64,000 bases of DNA from Bacillota bacterium (lineage in GTDB: Bacteria; Bacillota; Clostridia; Peptostreptococcales; Anaerovoracaceae). The translations under genes were made by a program, and so were the position numbers. The stretch's first letter is position 1, and each line of letters starts with the position of its first letter. Under the pieces are notes generated by a model. It saw only the letters and a list, made by a program, of their open reading frames with translations. It had not been told where the DNA came from and ran no database searches. This document shows positions 41,733 to 53,885 of the stretch, in pieces. The DNA is taken from positions 93,017 through 157,016 of the forward strand of contig JAQYCQ010000019.1 of assembly GCA_028724585.1 (NCBI GenBank), in the 5' to 3' direction.

Positions 41733-42920
41733 TCAGTAATCGGATGGAGGGCAGAGCAGAGATACTTCTATAGTATCGCCGGCCGACTTAGGGTCTTCGC
41801 CGAGCGATGTTATATAGAAGCCGTTGGCAGCCAGCGACCTGCCTGCAACCTCGGCGCGCAGGATGCCGTCCTCAGCCCTGTGGAGCATAAGCGTATGTAG
41901 GAGTTCCATCTTTCCCGGAACCCTCATATCCGAGGAGAGGATGGCCTTTTCCTTAGGGAAGCTGTAGGGTTTCCTTCCCATGAATCTGGCGATCACGGCG
42001 TTCACGCACCACAGCATGCCGTTGAGGGCGGCGGCAGACGGACCGGAGAGGTTTATCAGCGGTTTATCCCCGTCGATGGCTACGCTCATAGGGCGGCCGG
42101 GAACCGATCTTACCTGGTGTGTGAGGAGCTTGCTGTGCTGCTCGAAGAGACGGGTGGTGAAATCCTCTTCGCCCTTTGAGGAGCCCCCGCTCATGAGGAC
42201 GATATCGTTTTCGCGGATAGCTTTATCCAGAGCGTCGGAGAGCATCTGCATGTCGTCAGGCACTATGTCGTAGATAGTCGGAACGCCTCCGAAGGTCCGT
42301 ATCAGTCCCTCAACCAGAGCCGCGTTCGAGTTTATGTTCTGTCCGCGGGCGGGTGCCGTGCCGGCAGCTACCAGCTCGCTTCCTGTCGGTATATATCCGA
42401 CGCGCGGCCTTTTGATGACAGGGATCTCTGTTATGCCGCCTCTTATTATCGAGGAGATGCTGACCGGATTGAGGGTGAATCCTTTATGTGCGACGAGGGT
42501 GCCTTTAGCCAGCTGGGATCCTTTAGGACTGACGTTGGATCCGGGCTCTATATTCTGATCTGGCCTGAGATGTATGTCCACGCCGATATCGGGATGTATG
42601 TTTACCTGCTCTATCATGATGACAGCGTCGTAGGCGTCATCGAAATCGTCGCCGGTATCGGCGCGCACGAAATCTTCGCCGAGCTTCCAGCTGGATGTGT
42701 CGGGCATGCCGTCAGCGAATGCCGCGGATTTTACAGCGATACCGTCGAATCTGGACGCGCGTACCACCGGCAGGTCGTATCTGGCGAACTGGTCCTCGGC
42801 CAGGATCCTGCCTTCGCTCTCTTCTACGGGGATCATTTCAGTCTGCGGCTGCGGATCCCATATTTCAAACAGGGATGATAAGAATTCTTCTTTAGTAGTA
42901 AGTTTTTCGTCTGGTCTCAT
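41733..42920 (-). CDS. moeA: molybdopterin molybdenumtransferase-like protein (MoeA family)
   Basis: 395-residue MoeA-type protein that inserts molybdate into molybdopterin in Moco synthesis. N-terminal domains show SEGRILAEDQFARYDLPVVRASRFDGIAV; the central MPT-binding domain has the GGSSKGEEDFTT motif (usual SGGxSxGxxD), GRPMSVAIDGDKPLINLSGPSAAAL, and a C-terminal beta-barrel. ATG 42920 is chosen; a longer frame begins inside a palindromic repeat. No other Moco genes are nearby, and some clostridial MoeA-like proteins serve other hydroxylase pathways, so the exact role is inferred. Confidence 0.87.
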   Translation of the reverse strand: MRPDEKLTTKEEFLSSLFEIWDPQPQTEMIPVEESEGRILAEDQFARYDLPVVRASRFDGIAVKSAAFADGMPDTSSWKLGEDFVRADTGDDFDDAYDAVIMIEQVNIHPDIGVDIHLRPDQNIEPGSNVSPKGSQLAKGTLVAHKGFTLNPVSISSIIRGGITEIPVIKRPRVGYIPTGSELVAAGTAPARGQNINSNAALVEGLIRTFGGVPTIYDIVPDDMQMLSDALDKAIRENDIVLMSGGSSKGEEDFTTRLFEQHSKLLTHQVRSVPGRPMSVAIDGDKPLINLSGPSAAALNGMLWCVNAVIARFMGRKPYSFPKEKAILSSDMRVPGKMELLHTLMLHRAEDGILRAEVAGRSLAANGFYITSLGEDPKSAGDTIEVSLLCPPSDY

Positions 42921-42940
42921 TTTATATTTACGCTTTCCGC

Positions 42941-42955
42941 GCCGCCGGAGGCGGC
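42941..42955. repeat. GGA-loop mini-hairpin (copy 11)
   Basis: Perfect stem GCCGCC/GGCGGC with GGA loop, extended to 8 bp at 42939-42957, just upstream of moeA. Confidence 0.75.
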
Positions 42956-43109
42956 GCAACTGTGACCGGAGGTCTCGGAGGTTTTATTTATTTTCATTCG
43001 TATTTTATCAGTTTCAACATTTCTAAACAATGATAATGATAGATTGGGTTTGATTTTATTTGAAATTGCTTGAAGGAATTAGCTTTACATTTTCTTAAAT
43101 TTGACCATG

Positions 43110-43138
43110 TTGAAATAGGATTTTGCATATGATATACT
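43110..43138 (+). promoter_or_regulatory. promoter of gdpP-rplI-dnaB
   Basis: TTGAAA (43110-43115), 17 bases, TATACT (43133-43138). It argues against translation from the ATG at 43149 and for the ATG at 43176. Confidence 0.75.
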
Positions 43139-43175
43139 AATACGTCATATGTATGGTTGGAAAATGGAGAAGTTT

Positions 43176-45284
43176 ATGGACTCTAAGAAATCTAAGATAC
43201 GATCGGCGCTTTCGCGGTCGAGATATTTATTCATTTTGATGGCAGCTATGCTGGTCATCATCGCATTTATAAAACCTGTTCTCGCGATACCTGCCGCTGT
43301 CATGCTCATAGCGGCGGTCATAATGAATGTCCTGGATGTCAGGAACGAAGAGAAAACGCTGATTTCCGACTATTTTGAGGATCTTGCCGGAGAGATGGAC
43401 GAATCTATCATTTCGTCGGTCCTGCACAATCCGTTTCCGCTCTGTATGATCGGGAGCGACGGCAAAATAGTATGGTGCAATAAGCAGTTTGAGAATCTCT
43501 TTCCGGAGGACGACGGCCCTGTGGACAAGGATATCTGCGATATTACCGGCATCAAGCTCTTCGGGCTCAGCAACGATGTGCTGATGAACAGGATCGTAAC
43601 TATACCGTCTATAAAAAGGTCGTTCAGGGTCCAGACCTCGGAGGCCCAGCTTCCGGATTCCAGAAAAAACGACAGGGACAGCTCTGACGACGAGTACGAT
43701 GTGCGCATGTTCCACTGGCTGGACGTTACCGACCTGGAGCAGATAAAGAAAACATATCAGGACGAGAAGAGCTGTGTCGTACATATAAAGGTGGATAATC
43801 TCGATGATATACTGGAGAGCGCTCCGGACGAGATAAAGGTGAGCCTGGCCGGAGAGATAGAGAAGATCATCAGGACATGGGCAGTCAAGTCCAGGGCGGC
43901 CGTTATAAGGATATCGAAGAGCAGATACACGGTCATCTGCGACCGCAGAGCTCTTGAAAACACAGAGATAAACAAGTTCCATATACTCGACGAGGTAAGG
44001 GCTCTCAATACCGGCGGAGATATACCGGCATCGCTCAGTATCGGAGCGGGAGCTTTAGGAAAGAGCCTCAACCAGACAGACGAATTTGCCCAGGCGGCGC
44101 TGGATCTGGCGCTGGGACGCGGCGGCGACCAGGCTGTAGTAAGGAAGGATACTTCGCTGGAATACTACGGCGGCAAGCTGCAGACAGTGGGTAAACGCAA
44201 TAAGGGCAAATCGCGTATCGTAGCTATCGCCATGCTCGACTTCATAGACCAGTCGGGGCGCGTATTCATCATGGGTCACAAAAATCCGGATATGGACGCT
44301 TTCGGCGCGGCTATCGGACTGGCCAGGATCGCGAAGACGCGTGACAGAGAAAAAGAAGTATATATAGTCATCAATTCCTGGGATTCGGTCGATATGCCTT
44401 ACAAGCTGGCGGTCGAGACCAACGACTACCATTTCATCAGCGGCGAGCAGGCTAAGCTCATGGCCGAGCCTTCTGACCTGATGATAGTGGCGGACACTCA
44501 CAGGCCTAGTCTTACCGAGTGCGGGGAAATGGCTGATATTGTTAATAAAACAATTATAATAGACCATCACAGGCGTTCACCTGATATAATTAAAAACGCG
44601 GTTCTTATGCATATAGAGCCGTACGCGTCGTCTACCTGCGAGCTCGTGACAGAGATGCTGCAGTATACGACGACAGAGAAAAAGGGTATAAGTGACTTCG
44701 AGGCGGAGGTGCTCCTGGCGGGGATCGTCCTCGATACAAAGAACTTCTCTGTAAAGACAGGCGTGCGCACATTCGAGGCGGCTTCCTGGCTGAGAAGGCA
44801 GGGGGCGGACCCTGCTGTGGTAAGGCAGTTCTTCCAGACAGATATGGAAGTCTTCCAGAAGAAGGCCGAGATCATCACCAGGGCAGAAAGGCTGCCTTAC
44901 AATATAGCCATATCGTATCTGGCCGAGCCGAGGCACAATGTGTCTGTCCTCATAGCTATGGCGGCTGACTCCCTCCTCGACATAAGGGGCATGAAAGCGT
45001 CTTTCGTAATAGGCGTTGAAGATACGGGCCTGGTAAGGATCAGCGCCAGGTCGCTGGGCGCGGTGAACGTCCAGATGATACTGGAAAAGCTCGGCGGGGG
45101 CGGAAACCTGACTACTGCCGGAGCCCAGCTCCACAAGAGCATCCGCGACGCGCAGATAGAACTGGTCAAGGCTATAGACGAATATATGGAAAGCTACGGC
45201 CAGAAAAAAGAAGCGCCTAAATCACCAGTAAAACAGCTCAGGGATACTTTAAGGATCCCTAGGATCGAACAGGATAAAAAATAA
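43176..45284 (+). CDS. gdpP: cyclic-di-AMP phosphodiesterase GdpP
   Basis: 702-residue membrane phosphodiesterase that degrades c-di-AMP. The start at 43176 has GGAGA 6 bases upstream. Two transmembrane helices (about residues 17-52) are followed by a PAS-like domain, a degenerate GGDEF domain (IKVDNLDDILESAPDE ... SIGAGALGKSLNQTDEFAQ, no GGDEF signature), the DHH domain (FIMGHKNPDMDAFGAAIGLA; IIDHHRRSPD) and DHHA1 with GGGGNLTTAGAQL. The gdpP-rplI-dnaB order is the usual one in Firmicutes and supports co-transcription. Confidence 0.95.
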   Translation: MDSKKSKIRSALSRSRYLFILMAAMLVIIAFIKPVLAIPAAVMLIAAVIMNVLDVRNEEKTLISDYFEDLAGEMDESIISSVLHNPFPLCMIGSDGKIVWCNKQFENLFPEDDGPVDKDICDITGIKLFGLSNDVLMNRIVTIPSIKRSFRVQTSEAQLPDSRKNDRDSSDDEYDVRMFHWLDVTDLEQIKKTYQDEKSCVVHIKVDNLDDILESAPDEIKVSLAGEIEKIIRTWAVKSRAAVIRISKSRYTVICDRRALENTEINKFHILDEVRALNTGGDIPASLSIGAGALGKSLNQTDEFAQAALDLALGRGGDQAVVRKDTSLEYYGGKLQTVGKRNKGKSRIVAIAMLDFIDQSGRVFIMGHKNPDMDAFGAAIGLARIAKTRDREKEVYIVINSWDSVDMPYKLAVETNDYHFISGEQAKLMAEPSDLMIVADTHRPSLTECGEMADIVNKTIIIDHHRRSPDIIKNAVLMHIEPYASSTCELVTEMLQYTTTEKKGISDFEAEVLLAGIVLDTKNFSVKTGVRTFEAASWLRRQGADPAVVRQFFQTDMEVFQKKAEIITRAERLPYNIAISYLAEPRHNVSVLIAMAADSLLDIRGMKASFVIGVEDTGLVRISARSLGAVNVQMILEKLGGGGNLTTAGAQLHKSIRDAQIELVKAIDEYMESYGQKKEAPKSPVKQLRDTLRIPRIEQDKK

Positions 45285-45311
45285 AAAGAAAATCGAACAG
45301 GAGGCAGAAAA

Positions 45312-45755
45312 ATGAAAGTAATTTTACTCCAGGATGTGAGGAGCCTCGGCAAGGCGGGAGAGATCGTCAAGGTAAGCGACGGCTACGCTCGCAACAAGCT
45401 TCTCCCGGCTAAGCTGGCCAAGGAAGCTACAGCGGGCAATATCAAGGCCCTCGAGAACCAGAAAGCCCGTAAGGCTGAGGAGCTCGCTGCTGAAAAGGCT
45501 GAGGCTGAAAAGATCAAGGCAGAACTGGACGGCAAGGAGATCTCCCTTAAATCAAAGGGCGGCGAAGGCGGAAAGCTTTTCGGAGCCGTTACTAATATGG
45601 ATATCGCTGCCGCTGTCAAGGAGCAGAAGGGCTACGATATAGACAAGAAAAAGATAAAGATCCCTGAGCCTATCAAGACAGCAGGTGTACACGAAGCTGA
45701 GATCAAGCTTTTTACTGACGTCAGCGCGAGGATCAAGGTCAACGTTACCATCTAA
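45312..45755 (+). CDS. rplI: 50S ribosomal protein L9
   Basis: 147-residue L9. The N-terminal rRNA-binding signature is [21 protein letters not shown] with GYARNKLLP, followed by the long connecting helix (residues ~45-75, rich in Ala/Glu/Lys) and the C-terminal domain with [30 protein letters not shown]. It sits between gdpP and dnaB as in Bacillus. Confidence 0.98.
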   Translation: MKVILLQDVRSLGKAGEIVKVSDGYARNKLLPAKLAKEATAGNIKALENQKARKAEELAAEKAEAEKIKAELDGKEISLKSKGGEGGKLFGAVTNMDIAAAVKEQKGYDIDKKKIKIPEPIKTAGVHEAEIKLFTDVSARIKVNVTI

Positions 45756-45778
45756 CAGCCGGAATAGGGCATAGAAGT

Positions 45779-48432
<2,654 letters not shown>

Positions 48433-48459
48433 GACATCCTTTAATAAAGGGGACTGTAC

Positions 48460-49743
48460 ATGAATTTCAGACGTGAGAAGATAAATAATTTTTACCTGAG
48501 GGACACCCAGGTGGAAAACATTTTCATACAGGACTACATGCCTGACGCCGACGGATCTTTCATAAAGGTTTATCTGACAGCGCTCATGTACGCCGATAAC
48601 GAAGACATTTCCAACAGACAGATAGCAAGGCACCTGCACATGGCAGAGGAAGACGTGCTCCGCGCCTGGAACTACTGGGAAGAACGCGGCATCATAAAAA
48701 AGCACTATTTCTCAAAGGACGACCGCTTCCACTATACGGTAGAATTCCTCAACCTCAAAGAGAGGATATTCGCGCCGGATTCGGTCGAAGATGAGCAGGC
48801 GCCTGACATACCTGATATGCTGGCGGACGGAGAAGACAGCGAGGCAGTACGCTCGGTGCTCACCCGTGTCCAGGACATATCGGGCCGCATGCTCGGCGGC
48901 AAAGAGACACGCGAGATAATCACCTGGATCTGCGAGGACGGCATAAACGCCGACCTGGTCTGCTTCGCCTACGACTACTGCGCCAGGAGACGCCAGAACG
49001 TCAAGTTCGCCTACGTCTCAGCGGTACTTAAGAACTGGGTCGAAGAAGGCATAAGCACAGTCGAGGAAGCGGAAAACATGCTGTCGGAGAACGACCAGCG
49101 CCACAACCAGTACAGGCGCGTCATGAAAGCTCTCGGCTTCACCCGCAATCCGACCGAGGACGAAAGGGCCAAGATCGACAGCTGGTTCGACGACATGAAC
49201 TTCAGCATAGAAAAAGTGCTGGAAGCATGCAGCCGCACGAGCGGCATATCAAATCCAAACATCAATTACGTCAACAGCATACTGCGGAGCTGGAACGGCG
49301 AAGGCAAGGATAACAAAAATAAATCCGCTGCTTCCGCCCGCTCCGCGGGCAGCCGGACTTCGTCCGGAAACGCTGTATCAGCGGTCATGCGCATGTACGA
49401 AGACGCCAGAAGGCGCAACTCCGAAACGCGCGACGCTCACAGGCGCGAGATCTACAGCAGGATCCCGCGCGTACGCGAGATAGACGACCGCATACATAAA
49501 GCGACCGTAGCCATGATGAAGCTCAGCATGAGCGGGGAACAGAACGGTGCCACAGCGGATTCGCTCAGGATGGAGATGGACGAGCTCCAGAACGAGAAGA
49601 CCTCGCTGCTGGGTCAGAACGGCTACCCGGCTGACTATATGGAGCTTCATTACGACTGCAGAAAATGCAGAGATACAGGCGTCCTCGACGACGGATCGCG
49701 CTGCAGCTGCTTCGCCGACAAGCTCAAAGAAGCGGCAGGCTGA
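48460..49743 (+). CDS. DnaD-domain protein fused to a DnaC-like N-terminal loader region
   Basis: 427-residue replication-initiation protein candidate. Residues 1 to ~120 form a winged-helix DnaD/DnaB N-terminal region (FIKVYLTALMYADNEDISNRQIARHL). Two DnaD-like helical domains follow (~135-215 and ~220-285, each with a Y/W..I.....NW signature such as VSAVLKNWVEEGI and VNSILRSWNGEG). Residues ~305-427 match the N-terminal part of clostridial DnaC loaders: a charged helix (REIYSRIPRVREIDDRI), then the zinc region CRKCRDTGV..GSRCSCF. The AAA+ ATPase domain that normally follows is absent; no continuation is found in any frame downstream. It follows purA by 27 bases. Confidence 0.82.
   Translation: MNFRREKINNFYLRDTQVENIFIQDYMPDADGSFIKVYLTALMYADNEDISNRQIARHLHMAEEDVLRAWNYWEERGIIKKHYFSKDDRFHYTVEFLNLKERIFAPDSVEDEQAPDIPDMLADGEDSEAVRSVLTRVQDISGRMLGGKETREIITWICEDGINADLVCFAYDYCARRRQNVKFAYVSAVLKNWVEEGISTVEEAENMLSENDQRHNQYRRVMKALGFTRNPTEDERAKIDSWFDDMNFSIEKVLEACSRTSGISNPNINYVNSILRSWNGEGKDNKNKSAASARSAGSRTSSGNAVSAVMRMYEDARRRNSETRDAHRREIYSRIPRVREIDDRIHKATVAMMKLSMSGEQNGATADSLRMEMDELQNEKTSLLGQNGYPADYMELHYDCRKCRDTGVLDDGSRCSCFADKLKEAAG
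49336..49350. repeat. GGA-type mini-hairpin inside the DnaD/DnaC-like gene
   Basis: Perfect stem GCCCGC/GCGGGC with TCC loop. It lies in the low-complexity Ser/Ala/Gly hinge between the DnaD and DnaC-like parts, followed by a second palindrome CCGGAC-TTC-GTCCGG. Confidence 0.65.
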
Positions 49744-49845
49744 GCTGCCTGAGGATCCACTCCCAGGGCGGTCTTTCGCCGCATCCGCGCGCTGCAGTTC
49801 AGCAATAGAGGCGTGAAAGGAAATATATACGGCCTTCCGGCCGTT

Positions 49846-49887
49846 AAAGAGGCAATATGCGCGCCAGCGCAGAAAGCCTCTTTTTTT
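49846..49887 (+). terminator. intrinsic terminator of the gdpP-to-DnaD operon
   Basis: Stem AAAGAGGC/GCCTCTTT enclosing an inner TGCGC-GCCA-GCGCA hairpin, then a T-run. Confidence 0.85.
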
Positions 49888-50014
49888 ACGCCGTATTGTG
49901 CGATAATATAATGTGAACGGAAGCTTCAGGCGCGGCGCCGGTCTTCAGCGGGCGCCGCGCCTGCCGTCTGCGGAGCGGTCGTAAGTACGGTTCCGGAACA
50001 CGGGTACAGGCGGT

Positions 50015-50043
50015 TTGAAAGCAGCTGTTTTTTATGGTAAAAT
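50015..50043 (+). promoter_or_regulatory. promoter of the walRK operon
   Basis: TTGAAA (50015-50020), 17 bases, TAAAAT (50038-50043). Confidence 0.75.
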
Positions 50044-50089
50044 TAATGTACCTGTTTTTTGAAGAGATCATTTTGAGGTGATTGATGAA

Positions 50090-50800
50090 ATGCAAGAAAA
50101 CAGAAGCACGATTCTGGTTGTAGAAGACGAAAAACCGATTTCGGATATAATAAAATTCAATCTTGAAAAAGAAGGCTACGGGGTCATCACGGCTTATGAC
50201 GGCGAAGAGGCGTTGAAAAAGCAGGCCGAGGAGGACCCTGACCTTGTGCTGCTCGATGTCATGCTCCCTAAGCTGGACGGTTTCGAGGTCTGCAGGCGCG
50301 TCAGGCAGAGGAGCATGGTCCCTGTCATCATCCTCACCGCCAAGGAAGAGGAAGTGGACAAGGTGCTGGGGCTGGAGCTGGGAGCCGACGATTATATGAC
50401 AAAGCCTTTCGGCATGAGAGAGCTCATAGCGAGGATCAAGGCCAATATCAGGCGCGCTTCCCTTACGCTGGGGCCTGAGATAGATACGGCCAAGCCCAGC
50501 ATCAGGAAGTTCGGGAACCTGGTCATCGACATGAACCGCTACGAGGTCAAAAAGAACGGCGAGCTCATAGACTTAACGCTCCGTGAGTTCGAGCTGCTCA
50601 GGTTCCTGGCCGGCCACGCCGACAAGGTATTCGAGCGCGAAGAGCTCCTCAAGGAAGTATGGGGATACGAATATTACGGGGACATACGTACAGTAGACGT
50701 CACCGTGCGCAGGCTGCGCGAAAAGATCGAAGACGATCCGGGCAGCCCTCAGTATATTATGACTAAGAGAGGCGTAGGCTACTATTTCAGGGAGCCTTAA
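50090..50800 (+). CDS. walR: response regulator WalR (YycF)
   Basis: 236-residue OmpR-family regulator of cell-wall metabolism. ATG 50090 has GAGGTG 9 bases upstream; GTG 50078 is the alternative. The receiver domain has the acidic pair in LVVEDEKPI, phosphoacceptor Asp in LVLLDVMLPKLDGFEV and Lys in DYMTKPFGMREL. The C-terminal winged helix (LTLREFELLRFLAGHADKVFERE, VWGYEYYGDIRTVDVTVRRLREKIE) matches WalR closely. It forms an operon with walK; candidate target boxes lie at 30551-30589 before the detached yycH-like gene. Confidence 0.95.
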   Translation: MQENRSTILVVEDEKPISDIIKFNLEKEGYGVITAYDGEEALKKQAEEDPDLVLLDVMLPKLDGFEVCRRVRQRSMVPVIILTAKEEEVDKVLGLELGADDYMTKPFGMRELIARIKANIRRASLTLGPEIDTAKPSIRKFGNLVIDMNRYEVKKNGELIDLTLREFELLRFLAGHADKVFEREELLKEVWGYEYYGDIRTVDVTVRRLREKIEDDPGSPQYIMTKRGVGYYFREP

Positions 50801-50815
50801 AGCCAGGGGGAAGTT

Positions 50816-52663
50816 TTGGGAAAATCTACTAACAACGGGCGCAGCATGAAATGGCGGATAGTCTTCATGTTCTTCGTCATAGTCTTCGTAACGATGGCTG
50901 TGTCTGGTGTATTTATCTTATATAAGTTCGGGAACTTCCAGACCAGACCGTCTGTGGAGGACTGCAGGGATATAGCCGAAGCAGTATCGTCGTCCCTGCC
51001 GGTCAGCGGCAGCCAGAGCCTGGAAGAAAGCGGCGATGCCCTGTCTCAGGCGGTGTCGGAATGGCAGCTGGGCCCGGAATACGACATGTACATAATAGAC
51101 AGCGGCAATACGATAATATCGTCTACCACTGGCAATACAGGAAAATCAGCAGAAAAGATCCTCGATGGATCTGTCATAAAGAAAGCGACTGACGAAAGCT
51201 CCGCTTACAGAAAACATGACCTTAAGAGCGGCATACCTGTGCTGGATTACGCGGTTCCGCTCAGGAACAGCGGCGGAACTGTGCTGGGAACGCTCTATCT
51301 GCGCGCGGATATGAGCAGTCCGGCCAAGACCCTGCACCAGGCCTTCATGATCTATCTGCAGGCTATGGCGGCAGCTCTGCTCCTGGCCGTGATACTGGCG
51401 CTGATATTTACAGGCACCATAACGCGCCCTGTCAACAAGCTGACGCGCAGAGCTGAAGAAATGGCGGGGGGAGACCTGTCAGAAGATATAGAAGTTTCGG
51501 CTGACGGCGAGATAGGAAGGCTGGCTTCGTCCTTCAACACCATGCGGCTCGAGATCAAGAGCAGGATGGAAGAGATCACAGACGAGAAATCCAAGCTGGA
51601 GACTATCCTGAAATATATGGCCGACGGCCTGGCAGCTGTAGATATGGACGGCAGGATCATACATATAAATGCCGCGGCGAGAGCCTTCCTGAACATTACT
51701 GACGAGGAAGCGGAGACTATAACATTCAGCGATATACTTTCGAGGCTGGGCAAAAACGATATCATGGACGGTATAAAGAAGACGACGTCCGACGAGGTCA
51801 TCAGCGAGGTCGATGACTACGGCGGCAGGTCGCTTTTTATACGTTACGCCCGTATTGTGGATGAAACAGGCAGTGACAGGGGTGTCATCATGCTCATGCA
51901 GGACATCACCGAGCGCGAGAAGCTGGACAGGATGCAGAAGGATTTCGTGGCCAACGTATCCCACGAGCTCAGGACGCCTATCACAACGATAAAGAGCTAT
52001 ACAGAGACCCTCATGGGCGGGGATATAGACCCTCAGACGGAGTCTTCATTCCTCAAGGTCATCGACGACGAAGCAGAACGCATGTCGCATCTGGTAACAG
52101 ACCTGCTGCAGCTGTCTAAGCTGGACAGCCACAGGCAGAAGCTCAATCTTGAGAAGATAGACATAAATACGCTCCTGCAGATATGCGTAAAGAAAGTAAG
52201 GCTGATGGCCAGGGCCAAGGACCAGGATATAGCCTGTGTCTTCAATGAAGATACCCGTATAGACATCATGGCCGACAGGGATATGATGCAGCAGGTAGTG
52301 CTCAACATACTTACAAACGCTATAAAATACACGCCGGACGGCGGCCGCATAATAGTAGATTCCTCGAGAGAGGGCGACGCCGCGAGATTTATGATACAGG
52401 ACAACGGCATAGGCATAAGCCGGGACGACCTTTCCAGGATATTCGAGAGGTTCTACAGAGCTGACAAAGCCCGTTCCAGGGCTATGGGCGGCACGGGTCT
52501 CGGGCTTTCCATCGCTAAGAACATAGTCGAGGCCCATAACGGAACTATAATCATGGAGAGTGAGGAAGGCGCCGGCACGACCGTAACGGTGATGCTCCCG
52601 CTGGCAGGGAATATGCTCTCTACGGTCAGGCATACAGACAAGACGAAACCAGGTGGCAGATAA
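50816..52663 (+). CDS. walK: sensor histidine kinase WalK (YycG)
   Basis: 615-residue membrane sensor kinase paired with WalR. Starts with TTG 50816 behind GGGGGAAG. Two transmembrane helices (about 13-38 and 178-202) flank an extracytoplasmic sensor domain of ~140 residues. Then come HAMP ([22 protein letters not shown]), a PAS domain ([23 protein letters not shown]), HisKA with the phosphorylated His in [18 protein letters not shown], and HATPase motifs [26 protein letters not shown]. The architecture is that of YycG. yycH/yycI do not follow here; divIC does. Confidence 0.95.
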   Translation: MGKSTNNGRSMKWRIVFMFFVIVFVTMAVSGVFILYKFGNFQTRPSVEDCRDIAEAVSSSLPVSGSQSLEESGDALSQAVSEWQLGPEYDMYIIDSGNTIISSTTGNTGKSAEKILDGSVIKKATDESSAYRKHDLKSGIPVLDYAVPLRNSGGTVLGTLYLRADMSSPAKTLHQAFMIYLQAMAAALLLAVILALIFTGTITRPVNKLTRRAEEMAGGDLSEDIEVSADGEIGRLASSFNTMRLEIKSRMEEITDEKSKLETILKYMADGLAAVDMDGRIIHINAAARAFLNITDEEAETITFSDILSRLGKNDIMDGIKKTTSDEVISEVDDYGGRSLFIRYARIVDETGSDRGVIMLMQDITEREKLDRMQKDFVANVSHELRTPITTIKSYTETLMGGDIDPQTESSFLKVIDDEAERMSHLVTDLLQLSKLDSHRQKLNLEKIDINTLLQICVKKVRLMARAKDQDIACVFNEDTRIDIMADRDMMQQVVLNILTNAIKYTPDGGRIIVDSSREGDAARFMIQDNGIGISRDDLSRIFERFYRADKARSRAMGGTGLGLSIAKNIVEAHNGTIIMESEEGAGTTVTVMLPLAGNMLSTVRHTDKTKPGGR

Positions 52664-53284
52664 ATGGCGAAGACCACAAAGAAAACCGTAAAAATAAGAA
52701 AAAAGAAGTCCCAGAAGGACCGCGAGGTGCTTTACAGCGACAGCAGCGTCATAGATATAGATAAGGAACGCGAGGCCAGGCGCCTTGAGCTCAGGAAAAA
52801 GGCGGAAGCCAGGCAGAGGAGGACCGGCCGTAAGTCCCTTAAAGAAGAGATGATGGAAGAGGTCGAGCTGGCTGAGCATCCTGAGAGGCTGAGAAGGCCG
52901 TCGCCTGAGGATGCCGTGGTCCCGAAGCGCAAGCCTATGACTACCAGGATGAGGCTGCTGACGGTGCTGCTGATCCTGCTCCTCATAGTCTGCGCTCTTT
53001 CGGCCAGGAGCATTGTGCGCCTGAAGCACGAGGAGCACGCGGCAGAGAAGGAAGTCGCCGAGCTGAAGCTCCAGAAAGCCGAGCTTCAGAAGAAGGTCAG
53101 CTGTCTTGACTCGGACGAGTATATAGAGCAGCAGGCCAGGAACTGGCTGAAGATGGCTAAACAGGGCGATATGGTCTACGTAATGAAGGGCGATTCCATA
53201 GAGCAGAACTCCAACGTCACTATGGAGGACGAGGAAGCCGACGCGTCCAAGAATTATGACGAGTCTAACAACAATGCCCTGTAG
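52664..53284 (+). CDS. septum formation initiator DivIC/FtsB-like protein
   Basis: 206-residue bitopic protein. A long basic, charged cytoplasmic N-terminus (~100 residues) precedes one transmembrane helix (about 106-124), a coiled-coil (KHEEHAAEKEVAELKLQKAELQ) and the signature DSDEYIEQQARNWLKMAKQGDMVYV that identifies the DivIC/FtsB family of divisome scaffold proteins. An acidic tail follows. It starts immediately after the walK stop, so it is translationally linked to it; the link of wall signalling and septation is logical. The N-terminal extension is longer than in Bacillus DivIC. Confidence 0.88.
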   Translation: MAKTTKKTVKIRKKKSQKDREVLYSDSSVIDIDKEREARRLELRKKAEARQRRTGRKSLKEEMMEEVELAEHPERLRRPSPEDAVVPKRKPMTTRMRLLTVLLILLLIVCALSARSIVRLKHEEHAAEKEVAELKLQKAELQKKVSCLDSDEYIEQQARNWLKMAKQGDMVYVMKGDSIEQNSNVTMEDEEADASKNYDESNNNAL

Positions 53285-53330
53285 GCCGGTGGGTTCCGGC
53301 TGCCCGGCAGCGCTGCTGAAAGGATAATAG

Positions 53331-53885
53331 ATGAAACAGCACATAAACGAAGTTATAGTCGTAGAAGGCAGGGATGATATAGACGCGGTCAATAAAGCCG
53401 TGAACGCCGATATCATCGCTACCCATGGATACGGGATCACGGGCGATACCATTGACAGGATCAGGAACGCCTACGAGACCAGAGGGATAATCATCCTGAC
53501 AGATCCGGACAGGGCGGGACAGCGCATAAGGAAGCGCCTGACAGACCTGTTCCCGGACGCCGGACAGGCGTATATCTCGCGCAGCGAGGCGACGTCAAAG
53601 GACGACATAGGAGTGGAAAACGCGGCTCCGGATGTCATCGCCAAAGCTCTGGCGGCAGCGGGGATGACGGTCTCGGATCTCGTGGAGGAATACACTTCTT
53701 CAGATATGATGTATTACGGACTGTCGGGAGGCAGAGGCTCGCGCGAGCTGAGAGACAAGCTGGGACGCAGGCTGGGGATAGGCTACGGCAACGCCGCGGC
53801 TTTCCTGAAACGGCTGAACGGCTACGGCATAGCGCGTGAAGATCTGGAGAAAACACTTACAGAGATACAAAATGAAGAGAAATAA
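53331..53885 (+). CDS. rnmV: ribonuclease M5
   Basis: 184-residue TOPRIM nuclease that matures 5S rRNA. The TOPRIM motifs are EVIVVEGRDDIDAV (catalytic Glu) and IILTDPDRAGQRIRK (DxD); ISRSEATSKDDIGVENA is RNase M5-specific. The C-terminal domain includes LSGGRGSRELRDKLGRRLGIGYGNAAAFLKRLN. It overlaps rsmA by 14 bases, the usual rnmV-rsmA arrangement. SD AAAGGAT. Confidence 0.95.
   Translation: MKQHINEVIVVEGRDDIDAVNKAVNADIIATHGYGITGDTIDRIRNAYETRGIIILTDPDRAGQRIRKRLTDLFPDAGQAYISRSEATSKDDIGVENAAPDVIAKALAAAGMTVSDLVEEYTSSDMMYYGLSGGRGSRELRDKLGRRLGIGYGNAAAFLKRLNGYGIAREDLEKTLTEIQNEEK

Larger units (their letters stand above)
49744..50089. other. intergenic region before walR
   Basis: 346 bases without a gene. 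It holds a hairpin ACGGCC/GGCCGT (49829-49844), a strong terminator (49846-49887), an imperfect GTCTGCGGAGCGGTC element (about 49969-49983), and the walR promoter (50015-50043). Confidence 0.7.
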
